The notes under the pieces are model-generated. The model worked only from the letters and a program-made list of their open reading frames with translations. It was not told where the DNA came from and ran no database searches. A program made the translations under genes and the position numbers. Below, piece by piece: positions 33,929-43,023 of a DNA stretch of 64,000 nt. The stretch's first letter is position 1. Each line of letters opens with the position of its first letter. The DNA comes from Patescibacteria group bacterium (GTDB taxonomy: Bacteria; Patescibacteriota; Patescibacteriia; Patescibacteriales; Patescibacteriaceae). Location of the stretch: assembly GCA_028704945.1 (NCBI GenBank), contig JAQWEL010000005.1, positions 45,683-109,682 on the forward strand, read 5' to 3'.

Positions 33929-35178
33929 ATATTATTTTTATTTATATTCCACTGGTGATTAACATGATAAACAGCGCAGCGATTAGTAATATTAAACCCG
34001 GAGCTATAAGGATCCAAAGAAACAACAGAAAAATTATAGATATTAGCAACGTAATCATGACGTGCCCCGCCCGGAGTAAACAAATCACAATCAATATTGT
34101 AATTACTAGCAGCTAAACTAATTTGATCAATGCTTAAAGACACTTCCATCTCCTCATCCTTTTTTAAAGATAATTTAATCTTAGAAATTTCTTTAGAGTT
34201 GAAATATAATATTGGTCTTAGTGCCTCTTTTATAGACAAAACTACGGAAAAATCAACATCAGCAGTGGCTTTAATAGTTACTTTAAATTCAACTTTAGCT
34301 AACGGGTTAATATACAATGGATTAGTCACGCCGTCATTGGTAACTTCAAAATTAGTAACTTTAACTTGGGCAGACAAACCTTGATAACCCCTATCCCTAT
34401 TTAATATATTTACCAATCCTTCACCATTACTCATGGATAAATAATCACTAACAACCTTTTGAACGTCACCATAGAAAACATCTTTACCATCCTTAAGACA
34501 AATGCATTTATTGCACAAACTTTTAATAGCTGACATATTATGGCTAACAAAAAGAATTGTTCTACCTTGCCTTGCGGTTACTTCACTCATCTTACCAAGA
34601 CATTTTTCCTGAAACTCAGCATCACCTACTGCCAAAACTTCATCAATAATCAAAACTTCTGAATCTAAATTAGCTGCAACCGCGAAACCAAGACGCACCG
34701 ACATGCCACTAGAATAATATTTAACGGGTGTATCTAAAAACTTTTCTACCCCGGAAAACTCTACAATTTCATCAAATTTTTTAGCGACTTCCAGTCTGGT
34801 CATACCCAAAATAATGCCTGATAAAAAAATATTTTCTCGGCCAGATAATTCTGGGTGGAAACCAGTACCCACCTCCAAAAGAGAGGAAACTCGGCCACGC
34901 AACTTAGCTTCACCTTTAGTCGGCGGAGTAATGCGAGATAATATTTTTAATAAAGTTGATTTACCAGCCCCATTATGACCAATAATGCCTAACATTTCTC
35001 CTTCTTCTACGTTAAAACTAACATCGTTTAATGCCCAAAATTCCTCTGGCTTACTCACCTTAGTTTTCAAAGCTTTAATCGGATGCGCCACTTTATCACG
35101 AAGAGTAATATAATCACCGTGTTCGTGTCGGATTAAATATCTTTTGGCTAAATTTTTTACTTCTATAATTGGAGACAT
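33925..35178 (-). CDS. wzt: polysaccharide ABC exporter ATPase with carbohydrate-binding domain
   Basis: 417 residues from the ATG at 35178. The N-terminal ABC domain (about 1-245) has Walker A GHNGAGKST, the signature YSSGMSVRLG, Walker B VLIIDEVLAVGD and the switch His in FVSHNM. The C-terminal beta-rich domain (about 270-417) resembles the Wzt domain that reads the terminal modification of a finished O-antigen chain. Together with Wzm it exports undecaprenyl-linked polymer. The many methyltransferases in the locus could supply the terminal cap that such a domain recognises. The frame is open to 35238, but that overlaps wzm. Confidence 0.92.
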   Translation of the reverse strand: MSPIIEVKNLAKRYLIRHEHGDYITLRDKVAHPIKALKTKVSKPEEFWALNDVSFNVEEGEMLGIIGHNGAGKSTLLKILSRITPPTKGEAKLRGRVSSLLEVGTGFHPELSGRENIFLSGIILGMTRLEVAKKFDEIVEFSGVEKFLDTPVKYYSSGMSVRLGFAVAANLDSEVLIIDEVLAVGDAEFQEKCLGKMSEVTARQGRTILFVSHNMSAIKSLCNKCICLKDGKDVFYGDVQKVVSDYLSMSNGEGLVNILNRDRGYQGLSAQVKVTNFEVTNDGVTNPLYINPLAKVEFKVTIKATADVDFSVVLSIKEALRPILYFNSKEISKIKLSLKKDEEMEVSLSIDQISLAASNYNIDCDLFTPGGARHDYVANIYNFSVVSLDPYSSGFNITNRCAVYHVNHQWNINKNNI

Positions 35179-35182
35179 ATTT

Positions 35183-36004
35183 TTAAATCGTATCAACACT
35201 ATATCGTTCCACTGCTCTAAAATATAACCAACCGACACCGAGCATCAAAACGCAAGCTATCGCTGAAATTCCCAATTGAGTCCAATTGGTTGCGTAGCTA
35301 TGCAAAAACTCGCTACGAGCCGTTTTTATGACACCAGCCAAAGGATTTATAGCCATAATCCAACCATATTTACCCAAAATACTAGTAGAATAAACCACTG
35401 GCGTTACAAACATCAGCATCTGAATAAAATAAGGTAAGACAAATTTAACATCACGATACTTAACATTAAGGCTAGCAAAAAACAATCCTAGCCCTAAAGC
35501 AGCTATGGCTGTTACCACAATTAGTAGCGGAAATATTAAAATACCCGTCAAACCTGGCATAAATTGATAATAAATCATCATTCCAACTAAAATTAAACAA
35601 GCCACTAAAAAATCAACAAAACGAGCCAATAAAGTAGCTAACGGAAATAACACTCGAGGAAAATACACTTTGCTGATAATGCTATTATTATTAATTAAAC
35701 AATTAGAAATATCAGACACTGCGGACGAAAAAAACTGCCAAAAAATCAAACCAATTAAAACAAAAATCGGGTATGGGGCGCCATCGGTTGGCATCTTGGC
35801 AAAATTACCAAAAAACACTGTAAAAACTACCATAGATACAACAGGCTGAAACAAAACCCAAGCCACACCAACAATTGTTTGCTTATACCTAACTTTAATA
35901 TCACGCAATGCCAGAGCATATAGTAGTTCTCGACAATCCCAAATCTCAACAATATCTTGCCAACTAAAAGCTTGCCGTGGTTTTATTATGGTTATTTTCT
36001 TCAT
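35183..36004 (-). CDS. wzm: polysaccharide ABC exporter permease
   Basis: 273-residue ABC-2-type permease with about six membrane helices. LLYALALRDIKVRYKQTIVGVAWVLFQPV at residues near 28-56 is the conserved interface region (motif core RDIKVRYKQT), and PVVYSTSILG lies between later helices. It is the membrane half of the Wzm-Wzt exporter; the two genes are 4 nt apart. Confidence 0.92.
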   Translation of the reverse strand: MKKITIIKPRQAFSWQDIVEIWDCRELLYALALRDIKVRYKQTIVGVAWVLFQPVVSMVVFTVFFGNFAKMPTDGAPYPIFVLIGLIFWQFFSSAVSDISNCLINNNSIISKVYFPRVLFPLATLLARFVDFLVACLILVGMMIYYQFMPGLTGILIFPLLIVVTAIAALGLGLFFASLNVKYRDVKFVLPYFIQMLMFVTPVVYSTSILGKYGWIMAINPLAGVIKTARSEFLHSYATNWTQLGISAIACVLMLGVGWLYFRAVERYSVDTI

Positions 36005-36061
36005 TTTTCTTAAAATTATTTAATAATTATAGTATTCACCACCACAACACGCAAGAGTTTT

Positions 36062-38278
36062 CTATTTAGACAACTCTTTCAACAAGGTGTCAACTCTTTT
36101 ATCTTCAACCCTGTTTTCGACATTAATTTTCTGAGCTTTTTTAGCTTCTTCTATTGCTTTAACCTTATTGTTATTTTCTTTATATATCTTAGCTAAACTA
36201 AAATGAGTTAAGGCGTCGTTTGAATTTAATTCGATTGATTTTTGACAATTATTTAAAGCATTTTTAAAGTTATTTTGTTCCAAATAAACTTGACATAAAG
36301 TCAAAAACATACTACTTCTAATATTTTTAACCCCTCCAACACGATCATTACTCAAATATTTAGCATTAACTTCTGGAGTTACTGACAAACCTTTATTTAA
36401 TACATCTATAGCCTTATTGTATTGCTTTGACCATAAAAGCATCCGCCCGTAATCATAATAAACAGCTGATATCTCGGGACCAAAGGTGATTAATTTTTGA
36501 TAATAGCCATCAGCCATTGATAAAAACTGGGTGTTATGAGTATCTAAACCCAAAACAGTATAAGCTCTGGCTACATTCGTTAAATTATTGTAATGGTTGA
36601 ATTGATCTTCGGGCATGTATTTCAAACCAAGCAATAAATTGTCATAAGCCACTTCTTTTTCTTGCTTGCCAATTAAGGATAAACAATTAACATACATCAA
36701 AAGATATTCTTCGTTATACTTAGCAATCCAATTGTAATTTCCGACCACATTTTCAATATTATCAAGCGCCATCAAACAATCTCTGTTGGCAATACCAGTC
36801 CTAGCCTTAATATAGTAACGATCAGCCACAAAATAACGCCAGCTAAAAATATAATAACAAAATATAAAAATAAAAGTTATTAATATCAACAAAGTAACTT
36901 GAAAATATTTAGTAAATTTACTCAAGCTTATTTCCGCTCGCCCTTGACTGCCCCACCCCAAGATTAAACCGATAATACCATAATATAAAACTGTGTAACC
37001 AGTCATTGAAAAACTAAACGAGTTAGCGCCAAAATAAGCCAATATAATAGATAATAACAACAAAAAAATCATCCTTTCCTCTTTTGAAAACGTCTTATAT
37101 TTTTTTAATAAAACAATTAAAGCTACAATTGGCAATAATCCGAATGACAATAAACCAAATAGCCCATGCTCTAACAAGGTATCTAAAACAATATTATGAG
37201 CTCGGTCCGGTGTTGAGTTAATTGCTTCTAAAACAGCTTGTTCAATACTATAATATTTAGTAAAAATAATATTCTGTGTATCCTTGCCGTGTCCAAAAAA
37301 CTTATTCAATAAAGAAGATTCTTTAAATTCTTGCCAAGCTGATCGCCAGTAAAACATTCTAATACCGCTTGAGCCACCATTGACATCAGTAGCCCAATAA
37401 AGTCGACAAAACTTGTTTGGCAATTTACCTTCAGCGCAATTGGTTGTGATATTGTTGCGTAACAAAAAAATAAAACCTAATCCCAATATTATAAACATTG
37501 ATACTGTGATAATGATTTTTTTATTTTTTTGTAAAATTCCAAAAATTATTACCGTTGCCAAAACAGATAATGATAAGCCAACGAAAGCGCCTCGGCTGGC
37601 TGTTTCGTTCAAACAGATTAATTCACCAACTAATAGTAAAAAATTAGCTATTCGCCAGCTCATCTTTTTAGAACGCCAAGCAAAATAAGCTGTCGGTAAA
37701 ATTACCATAATCAAATAATGGGCAAAAAAATTGGGTTGCCCGAACGCAGAAAAAATTCTGCTCTGATCACCAGACCAAGGCTCCGGATCTAAATTCAAAG
37801 CCTGCATCAAGCCATAGACTGTCGGCAAAATTGCTCCAGCTACTATTATTTTTAAAACTTGGATAACTTTCTCTTTGGAATCAATAAAAATAGCCAACGC
37901 GAAGCTGAACAAAAAATAATTATATAAAGAAAAAACTCCTTGTTGTCTTTCGTAAAGTCCTAAAAAACTAGTTAGAGGATCTTTTGAAAACAACAAGCTG
38001 ATAGTTATTGATAAAAAACTAAACAACAAAAAAAGATTGGCAAAATTTTTAGGAATAATAATTTTTTGCAACAAAAAACATCTCACTAAAATAAGTACAA
38101 CGAAAGCATACAAAAAAAATCTAAAAAATAATTGCTTGTTCAAGTCAAAAATATTCATATTTTCCTTAAACATAGCAAAAGCAATCGGCACGCTAATAAA
38201 AATACCGGCCAATAGCCAAGGCAAACTTTTATCAATTACTTTTAACAATTTTTCTTTATTAATCATAGTTTTCCACAA
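36062..38278 (-). CDS. O-antigen ligase/polymerase-like membrane protein with TPR repeats
   Basis: 738 residues. The first 465 or so form about twelve membrane helices with a Wzy_C/WaaL-type region including RAHNIVLDTLLEHGLFGLL, where His and Arg are typical of the glycan ligase/polymerase superfamily. The remaining 270 residues form tetratricopeptide-like repeats (for example NDALTHFSLAKIYKENN). It could polymerise the glycan or attach it to protein or lipid; attachment is as likely, since the locus has an ABC exporter. First gene of the long run. The ATG at 38266 (MINKEK) is an equally good start. Confidence 0.82.
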   Translation of the reverse strand: MWKTMINKEKLLKVIDKSLPWLLAGIFISVPIAFAMFKENMNIFDLNKQLFFRFFLYAFVVLILVRCFLLQKIIIPKNFANLFLLFSFLSITISLLFSKDPLTSFLGLYERQQGVFSLYNYFLFSFALAIFIDSKEKVIQVLKIIVAGAILPTVYGLMQALNLDPEPWSGDQSRIFSAFGQPNFFAHYLIMVILPTAYFAWRSKKMSWRIANFLLLVGELICLNETASRGAFVGLSLSVLATVIIFGILQKNKKIIITVSMFIILGLGFIFLLRNNITTNCAEGKLPNKFCRLYWATDVNGGSSGIRMFYWRSAWQEFKESSLLNKFFGHGKDTQNIIFTKYYSIEQAVLEAINSTPDRAHNIVLDTLLEHGLFGLLSFGLLPIVALIVLLKKYKTFSKEERMIFLLLLSIILAYFGANSFSFSMTGYTVLYYGIIGLILGWGSQGRAEISLSKFTKYFQVTLLILITFIFIFCYYIFSWRYFVADRYYIKARTGIANRDCLMALDNIENVVGNYNWIAKYNEEYLLMYVNCLSLIGKQEKEVAYDNLLLGLKYMPEDQFNHYNNLTNVARAYTVLGLDTHNTQFLSMADGYYQKLITFGPEISAVYYDYGRMLLWSKQYNKAIDVLNKGLSVTPEVNAKYLSNDRVGGVKNIRSSMFLTLCQVYLEQNNFKNALNNCQKSIELNSNDALTHFSLAKIYKENNNKVKAIEEAKKAQKINVENRVEDKRVDTLLKELSK

Positions 38279-38296
38279 AATTTAAATTACAATTTA

Positions 38297-38325
38297 AGTA
38301 TAAAAGAAAAGCTGATTATAAACAA
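38297..38325 (-). promoter_or_regulatory. promoter of the polysaccharide run
   Basis: On the minus strand, -35 TTGTTT (38320-38325), a 17-nt spacer and -10 TATACT (38297-38302), just after the pilin operon terminator. No comparably clear promoter was seen in the minus-strand run from here to pyrG, apart from a weak candidate before 27582. Confidence 0.6.
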
Positions 38326-38330
38326 CAAAA

Positions 38331-38366
38331 AACACGGATTATCAAAATAATTAAATAATCCGTGTT
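38331..38366 (-). terminator. rho-independent terminator of the pilus operon
   Basis: Perfect 12-bp stem (38331-38342 with 38355-38366), a 12-nt loop and, on the minus strand, a run of six T after the stem. Lies 32 nt past the major pilin stop. Confidence 0.9.
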
Positions 38367-38397
38367 CGCAAAATATAGATTTTGACTAAAGAGCAAT

Positions 38398-38817
38398 TTA
38401 CTCGATACCTGCTGGGCTAGCGGTGTGACTTGAGCTTGATAGGTTGCCAGTTGTGCCTCCTAAACAATAAGTGATTGTATAAGTGGTGTTGCCAGAACCC
38501 ACTGAATAAGAATAAGATGATACTAGTCCGCAACCATTATCATTATAGGGGGAAGCATTAAATGGAACCTTGGCCATAAAAGTGGTATTTCCTGTAGCGA
38601 TTGGTGACCCAGGAGTTATAGACGCAGGATAACCTTGAGCATCATTATAATACATTTCCAAAGCAGTCATAATCTGTTTGACATCACTAACGCGACGAGC
38701 ATCGCGAGCTTTGCCTCTGGCTGAGCTCAAAGCCACAGTGGCTAAAGTAGCCAAGATACCAATAATAACGATTACGACGAGTAATTCGATTAAAGTAAAA
38801 CCTTTGTTATTTTTCAT
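38398..38817 (-). CDS. type IV major pilin
   Basis: 139-residue prepilin. Leader MKNNKG, then FTLIELLVVIVIIGILATLA with the conserved mature Glu5. The N-terminal helix runs to about 55 (KARDARRVSDVKQIMTALEMYY), followed by a small globular part with a Cys pair (NGCG and TYCLGG). The small size, operon position, strong Shine-Dalgarno (AAAGGGGGTG ending 7 nt before the ATG), consensus-like promoter and structured leader mark it as the highly expressed main subunit. Confidence 0.92.
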   Translation of the reverse strand: MKNNKGFTLIELLVVIVIIGILATLATVALSSARGKARDARRVSDVKQIMTALEMYYNDAQGYPASITPGSPIATGNTTFMAKVPFNASPYNDNGCGLVSSYSYSVGSGNTTYTITYCLGGTTGNLSSSSHTASPAGIE

Positions 38818-38834
38818 ATCGTCACCCCCTTTCT

Positions 38835-38930
38835 AGAGTGTTTTATCAACATAGCTATGTTAATAAAGCTCCTCCTACTAAGAGGGCTTTATACAAAAAT
38901 CTTAGCCAAAATTTCTGTATAAAACACTCT
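38835..38930 (-). ncRNA. four-way-junction leader RNA of the major pilin
   Basis: In the transcript a perfect 12-bp closing helix P1 (38919-38930 with 38835-38846) encloses three hairpins. P2 has 8 bp with one G-U (38911-38918 with 38893-38900). P3 has 7+4 bp with a bulge (38886-38892 with 38863-38869, plus 38882-38885 with 38871-38874). P4 is a 14-nt palindrome (38848-38861). Linkers are 0, 0, 1 and 1 nt. The Shine-Dalgarno sequence begins 4 nt after P1. Folding was done by eye. I recognise no known RNA class. Confidence 0.75.
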
Positions 38931-38961
38931 TAAAATAGCAAACTTCATTAACAATAGTTGA

Positions 38962-38990
38962 ATTATATCACAATTTTTTTATTACAACAA
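38962..38990 (-). promoter_or_regulatory. promoter of the major pilin gene
   Basis: On the minus strand, -35 TTGTTG (38985-38990), a 17-nt spacer and -10 TATAAT (38962-38967). It lies between pilC and the pilin gene, giving the pilin its own transcript with a leader of about 138 nt in addition to read-through from the pil operon. Confidence 0.75.
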
Positions 38991-38996
38991 TTTTTT

Positions 38997-40208
38997 TTAA
39001 AATTGATTGGTTAAATTATACATTGGCAAGAGAATTGCCGCGGCCATGATACCGACAGCGATACCCATAATAATCATCACGATAGGCTCCAATAAAACCA
39101 TTAAATTATCTAAGATTGCATCAAGCTCTTTGGAATAAAAATCAGCTACTCTTAATAAGACAAAATCCAGCTTACCGGTCCGTTCCCCGACTTGCATCAT
39201 TTTCGGCATCATCACTGGTATATCTTTAGATTTTATAAAAACAGACGAGATAGAATTACCTTCTTCAACCGCAATAATAGTGTCATTAATAAGCTCCTTA
39301 AAAACTTCATTACCGACAATGCCCTTGGCAATCTTCAGGGAATTAGAAATAGTAACACCGCCAACAATTAAGGTGCTCATTGATCTACAAAAACGAACAA
39401 TCGATGATTTTTTAATAATATTGCCAAAAATAGGCAAACGAAGCGCAATGTAATCAACCTGTTTTTTACCAAAAGGCTTATTTAAGAAAAATTTAGCGGC
39501 TAATATCAAACCAATAAGTATTATTAACAATATATACCAATAATTAACAAACAGATTAGAGGTGGCGATTAAAATCCTGGTTGACATTGGTAGTTGTCCA
39601 CCAACTTCGTCAAAAATAGACGTAAGTTTTGGCACTACAAAAATCATCATTAAGACACCCACAATCAGCATGGCGCAAATCACGACCGCCGGATAAATCA
39701 TTGCTCCCCTGACTTTACGCATCATCTCATAAGATTTCTCTTCTTCATCCGCTAAATAAGTCAAAGATTCATCTAACTTACCGGAAGTTTCGCCTGATCT
39801 AATAACCGAAACATTAAATTCACTAAAAATATGTTTATGCTTACCTAAAGCATCTGATAATCTAACTCCGGAATCGACATCATTAGAAATTTCAATTAAA
39901 ACCATCTTAAAACCAGGCTTAGTAGTTTGATCAGCTAAAATACGCAAGGCTTCTGAAAGGTTGATGCTGGACGAAATCAAAACCGAAAACTGCCTAAAAA
40001 AGACTACTAAATCTTTAGAAGTAGTTTTCTTGCCTAATTTATTAAGGACAAACTTAAAACTATCGAAGTTAAAAGTGCTTTCGATTGAAACAATTTGATA
40101 GCCTTTTGATATTAAAATATTCTCTATCTGCCTTTCGCTGGTAGCCTCCATGGTACCGACTTCTTTATCAAAATTTTTGTTAATGACTTTATATTTATAA
40201 AAAGGCAT
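38997..40208 (-). CDS. pilC: type IV pilus inner-membrane platform protein
   Basis: 403 residues of the GspF/PilC family. Two repeated GspF domains (about 65-190 and 270-395) show FRQFSVLISSSINLSEAL and FCRSMSTLIVGGVTISNSL, each followed by membrane helices. It couples the assembly ATPase PilB to pilin extraction. The gene follows pilB by 5 nt. Confidence 0.95.
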   Translation of the reverse strand: MPFYKYKVINKNFDKEVGTMEATSERQIENILISKGYQIVSIESTFNFDSFKFVLNKLGKKTTSKDLVVFFRQFSVLISSSINLSEALRILADQTTKPGFKMVLIEISNDVDSGVRLSDALGKHKHIFSEFNVSVIRSGETSGKLDESLTYLADEEEKSYEMMRKVRGAMIYPAVVICAMLIVGVLMMIFVVPKLTSIFDEVGGQLPMSTRILIATSNLFVNYWYILLIILIGLILAAKFFLNKPFGKKQVDYIALRLPIFGNIIKKSSIVRFCRSMSTLIVGGVTISNSLKIAKGIVGNEVFKELINDTIIAVEEGNSISSVFIKSKDIPVMMPKMMQVGERTGKLDFVLLRVADFYSKELDAILDNLMVLLEPIVMIIMGIAVGIMAAAILLPMYNLTNQF

Positions 40209-40213
40209 AATTT

Positions 40214-41995
40214 TTATTCATTCATAACGCGCAAAATCTCTTGTAAGCTGGTTTGTCCTTGCATAACTTTAATCAAACCATCTTGGTTAACATTGATAAA
40301 CTGTTGATGTTGTTTGATTTCTTCTTCTGTCACTGCTCCATGTTTATTTAAAATAGCATCCTTAATAAAATCATTGATATCTAACACTTCTGATATACAA
40401 ACACGTCCTTTATAGCCGGTTTTATTACAACGAGAACAACCAACCGGCTCAAACAAAGTTATTGGGCTATTAGGATCATATTCTGGCCACGATTTTCTAA
40501 TGGTTTCAGCAGGGATATCAGCAATTTGTTTTTTAATATTAACAAGCATTTCTTCTGAAGTTTTCATGGGTTGTCGACAATACTGACACAAACGCCTGGC
40601 TAAACGCTGAGCTATAACCATATTCATAACTGAACTTAACAAAAAAGGCTCTATACCCATATCTAATAATCTAGGCACCGCTCCAATAGAGTCGTTAGTA
40701 TGTAAGGTGGACAAAACCAAATGACCAGTCAAAGAAGAATGCACGGCTAATTCGGCTGTTTCATTATCACGAATTTCGCCGACCATCATAACATCAGGAT
40801 CTTGACGCAATAAAGTTCTTAAACCAGAAGCAAAAGTAAAACCAATTTCTGGTCTAATTTGAGATTGATTAACGCCATGCATAAAATATTCAACCGGATC
40901 TTCGAGCGTAACGATATTTACCCCCTCATGATTAAGCATGTGTAAAATAGAATAAAGTGTGGTTGATTTACCTGAACCAGTTGGACCGGTAACCAACAAA
41001 ATACCGACTGTTTTTTTAATATTTTCTTCAATAATTTCTCGATTGATTCCGGAGAAACCTAACTGGTCAAGTGTCAAAACGCCCTTAGTCGTATCCAAAA
41101 CACGCATTACAACTTTTTCTTCACCCATTAACGGCATAGTAGAAATACGAAAATCGACATCTTTGCCATCAACAGTCAAACGAATACGTCCACCTTGCGG
41201 AATACGAGTTTCGTCTAATTTTAATTTTGATAAAACCTTTATACGAGAGACGACTGAATCATGTATGTTTTTAGGCAAAACAAGTGAAGTGTGCAAAATA
41301 CCATCTGTGCGATAACGGACACGAGTTTCTTTTTCTAATGGCTCAATATGGATATCAGAAGCGCCTGTTTCAACGGCGTGTTTTATGATTTCGTTAACAA
41401 TTTTAGCAACTGGAGCATTTCTAATAATTTCCTCAAAAGAAACATCTTCATCTTCTTTATCGTTACCGATTTCTTGGCGTTCCTCCTCCTCTTTCTGTTT
41501 TAATGCGCTTGATACTTCTTTGCTAAATTTCTGATATTGTTTAAAAATGTTTTGAAAACTGGTTAAAGAAATCAAAAAATATTCAACTTGTGATGAACTT
41601 TTGATAGCTAAAAAATCAATTGCTTCTCTGGCTCTAAAATTTTCTGGATCAACCATACCAACCGACAGCTTTTTGCCGCTCTTGTCGAAACAAACAACTC
41701 GATAATGTTCAGCCACTTCGGACGGGATGCTGTTAAGAACATCCTCAGGCACATCTATTTCGCTTAAATTAATGTAAGGAAAATTCAAATATTTGGCCTT
41801 AGCCATCACATAATCTTCCATTCTTAAAATATTACTTTCAGCAACAATAGCATCTAAATCCTTGGCTCCTCCGGCCTTAATCAAAACATCCTTTAAAAGA
41901 TCAGCTTGATCTTGATTAATAGTGTTGTTTTGTAATAAAAAAGCTATCAGCTGTTCTTGCCTGCTTATGTCAATTGGCTCCTTAATGTCGTTCAT
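40214..41995 (-). CDS. pilB: type IV pilus extension ATPase
   Basis: 593 residues of the GspE/PilB family. An N-terminal MshEN-like region is followed by the ATPase core: Walker A GPTGSGKSTT, Asp box TLEDPVEY, Walker B MMVGEIRD and the His box HLVLSTLHTN. A tetra-Cys zinc motif follows (CQYC and CSRC). No pilT retraction ATPase is present in the window. Confidence 0.97.
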   Translation of the reverse strand: MNDIKEPIDISRQEQLIAFLLQNNTINQDQADLLKDVLIKAGGAKDLDAIVAESNILRMEDYVMAKAKYLNFPYINLSEIDVPEDVLNSIPSEVAEHYRVVCFDKSGKKLSVGMVDPENFRAREAIDFLAIKSSSQVEYFLISLTSFQNIFKQYQKFSKEVSSALKQKEEEERQEIGNDKEDEDVSFEEIIRNAPVAKIVNEIIKHAVETGASDIHIEPLEKETRVRYRTDGILHTSLVLPKNIHDSVVSRIKVLSKLKLDETRIPQGGRIRLTVDGKDVDFRISTMPLMGEEKVVMRVLDTTKGVLTLDQLGFSGINREIIEENIKKTVGILLVTGPTGSGKSTTLYSILHMLNHEGVNIVTLEDPVEYFMHGVNQSQIRPEIGFTFASGLRTLLRQDPDVMMVGEIRDNETAELAVHSSLTGHLVLSTLHTNDSIGAVPRLLDMGIEPFLLSSVMNMVIAQRLARRLCQYCRQPMKTSEEMLVNIKKQIADIPAETIRKSWPEYDPNSPITLFEPVGCSRCNKTGYKGRVCISEVLDINDFIKDAILNKHGAVTEEEIKQHQQFINVNQDGLIKVMQGQTSLQEILRVMNE

Positions 41996-42004
41996 AAAAA
42001 AATA

Positions 42005-42361
42005 TTAAAATGGCGCGAATGGATCGCGATGACGTCTAACAATTCTATTAAGCTGTTCCGGGGTTAAGCGGCTGTCTGTTGTTGACGTAACCGTCGATGT
42101 CGTGCCGTCTTTTTGATAATCAGACGGCATAATTACCGGCTGCAATGAAATAAATTTAGGGCTACTGGTTACCACATTCGGTTCGACGGTTATACCAGCA
42201 TATTTATTGGTATTAGATTGGTTTACAACATTATTACCTTCTGTAAGACTAAATCGATCATCTCTCGAACCCAGGTAATACAAAAATAACCCGATACCAA
42301 TAATCAAGACGATGATAAAATAAATAATTATTCTCGACTGCTGTTCTTTGTTGATAGCCAT
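42005..42361 (-). CDS. small pilus-assembly membrane protein, PilP-like
   Basis: 118 residues: one membrane helix (about 10-30) and then a low-complexity Ser/Thr/Asn-rich extracytoplasmic tail ending RRHRDPFAPF. A terminal RDPF motif is characteristic of PilP and related GspC-type alignment proteins. It occupies the PilP position between pilO and pilB. It is short and lacks the lipobox of Gram-negative PilP and its secretin-binding beta domain, which fits a cell without a secretin. Confidence 0.7.
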   Translation of the reverse strand: MAINKEQQSRIIIYFIIVLIIGIGLFLYYLGSRDDRFSLTEGNNVVNQSNTNKYAGITVEPNVVTSSPKFISLQPVIMPSDYQKDGTTSTVTSTTDSRLTPEQLNRIVRRHRDPFAPF

Positions 42362-42363
42362 AT

Positions 42364-43017
42364 TTATCTCTTTGGTTGTTGATAAGTAATAAATTCTATC
42401 TCAGCCACTTTTTCTTTAGGGTTATACAGAACGGCCACAACATCCATAATTCTTAAATTCAATTCCATTTTTTTTAACAAGCCGATTAATCCTAAATAAT
42501 TAGCATTATCAATGACAACTTTGCTTTTGGCGATACTAACACTATTTCGATAACTACCGCCTTTTTTATTTGCTAATTCGCTTAGCTGAAACTGTTTATC
42601 CAGCGGAGTGGTGTTAAAAGTCTTAGCTTTCATGCCGAAACGATTATATTCAAAAATCATATAATCAACATCAAGCATCAATTCTGAACTATCATTATTG
42701 CTATCGACTATTTTATTAATTTTGCTCTTATCATTTTGGCTTACGCTCTGATAAAATTTATTCAACTCCTTTAGCTGTTTTAAATAATCAGCGCTTTGCA
42801 AATATTCTTCTCTCTTTTGACCGATTTCCTGATTAGATGTTATTTTCTGATACATCGGCAAAAGCATAAAATAATATCCGAGGGCTAAAATAGCGATAAT
42901 AACGATAAAATTTATTAACCAAAAAAATCTATAAACATAGCTGGTTACTTGTTCAGCGATAACTGATTTATTATCTTCAATAATCTGTTTATCTTGTTCG
43001 TTTATGTCTTCTGGCAT
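42364..43017 (-). CDS. pilO: pilus assembly protein PilO-like
   Basis: 217 residues: short cytoplasmic N-terminus, one membrane helix (about 32-54), a coiled-coil segment (about 65-100) and a ferredoxin-like C-terminal domain, the arrangement of PilO. Identity rests mainly on architecture and position between the PilN-like and PilP-like genes. Confidence 0.78.
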   Translation of the reverse strand: MPEDINEQDKQIIEDNKSVIAEQVTSYVYRFFWLINFIVIIAILALGYYFMLLPMYQKITSNQEIGQKREEYLQSADYLKQLKELNKFYQSVSQNDKSKINKIVDSNNDSSELMLDVDYMIFEYNRFGMKAKTFNTTPLDKQFQLSELANKKGGSYRNSVSIAKSKVVIDNANYLGLIGLLKKMELNLRIMDVVAVLYNPKEKVAEIEFITYQQPKR

Positions 43018-43023
43018 AATTTA

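Noticed and set aside
38835..38930. Pilin leader as a self-cleaving ribozyme
   Set aside because: No hammerhead CUGAUGA core or other catalytic core that I know; the fold is only a junction of plain helices.
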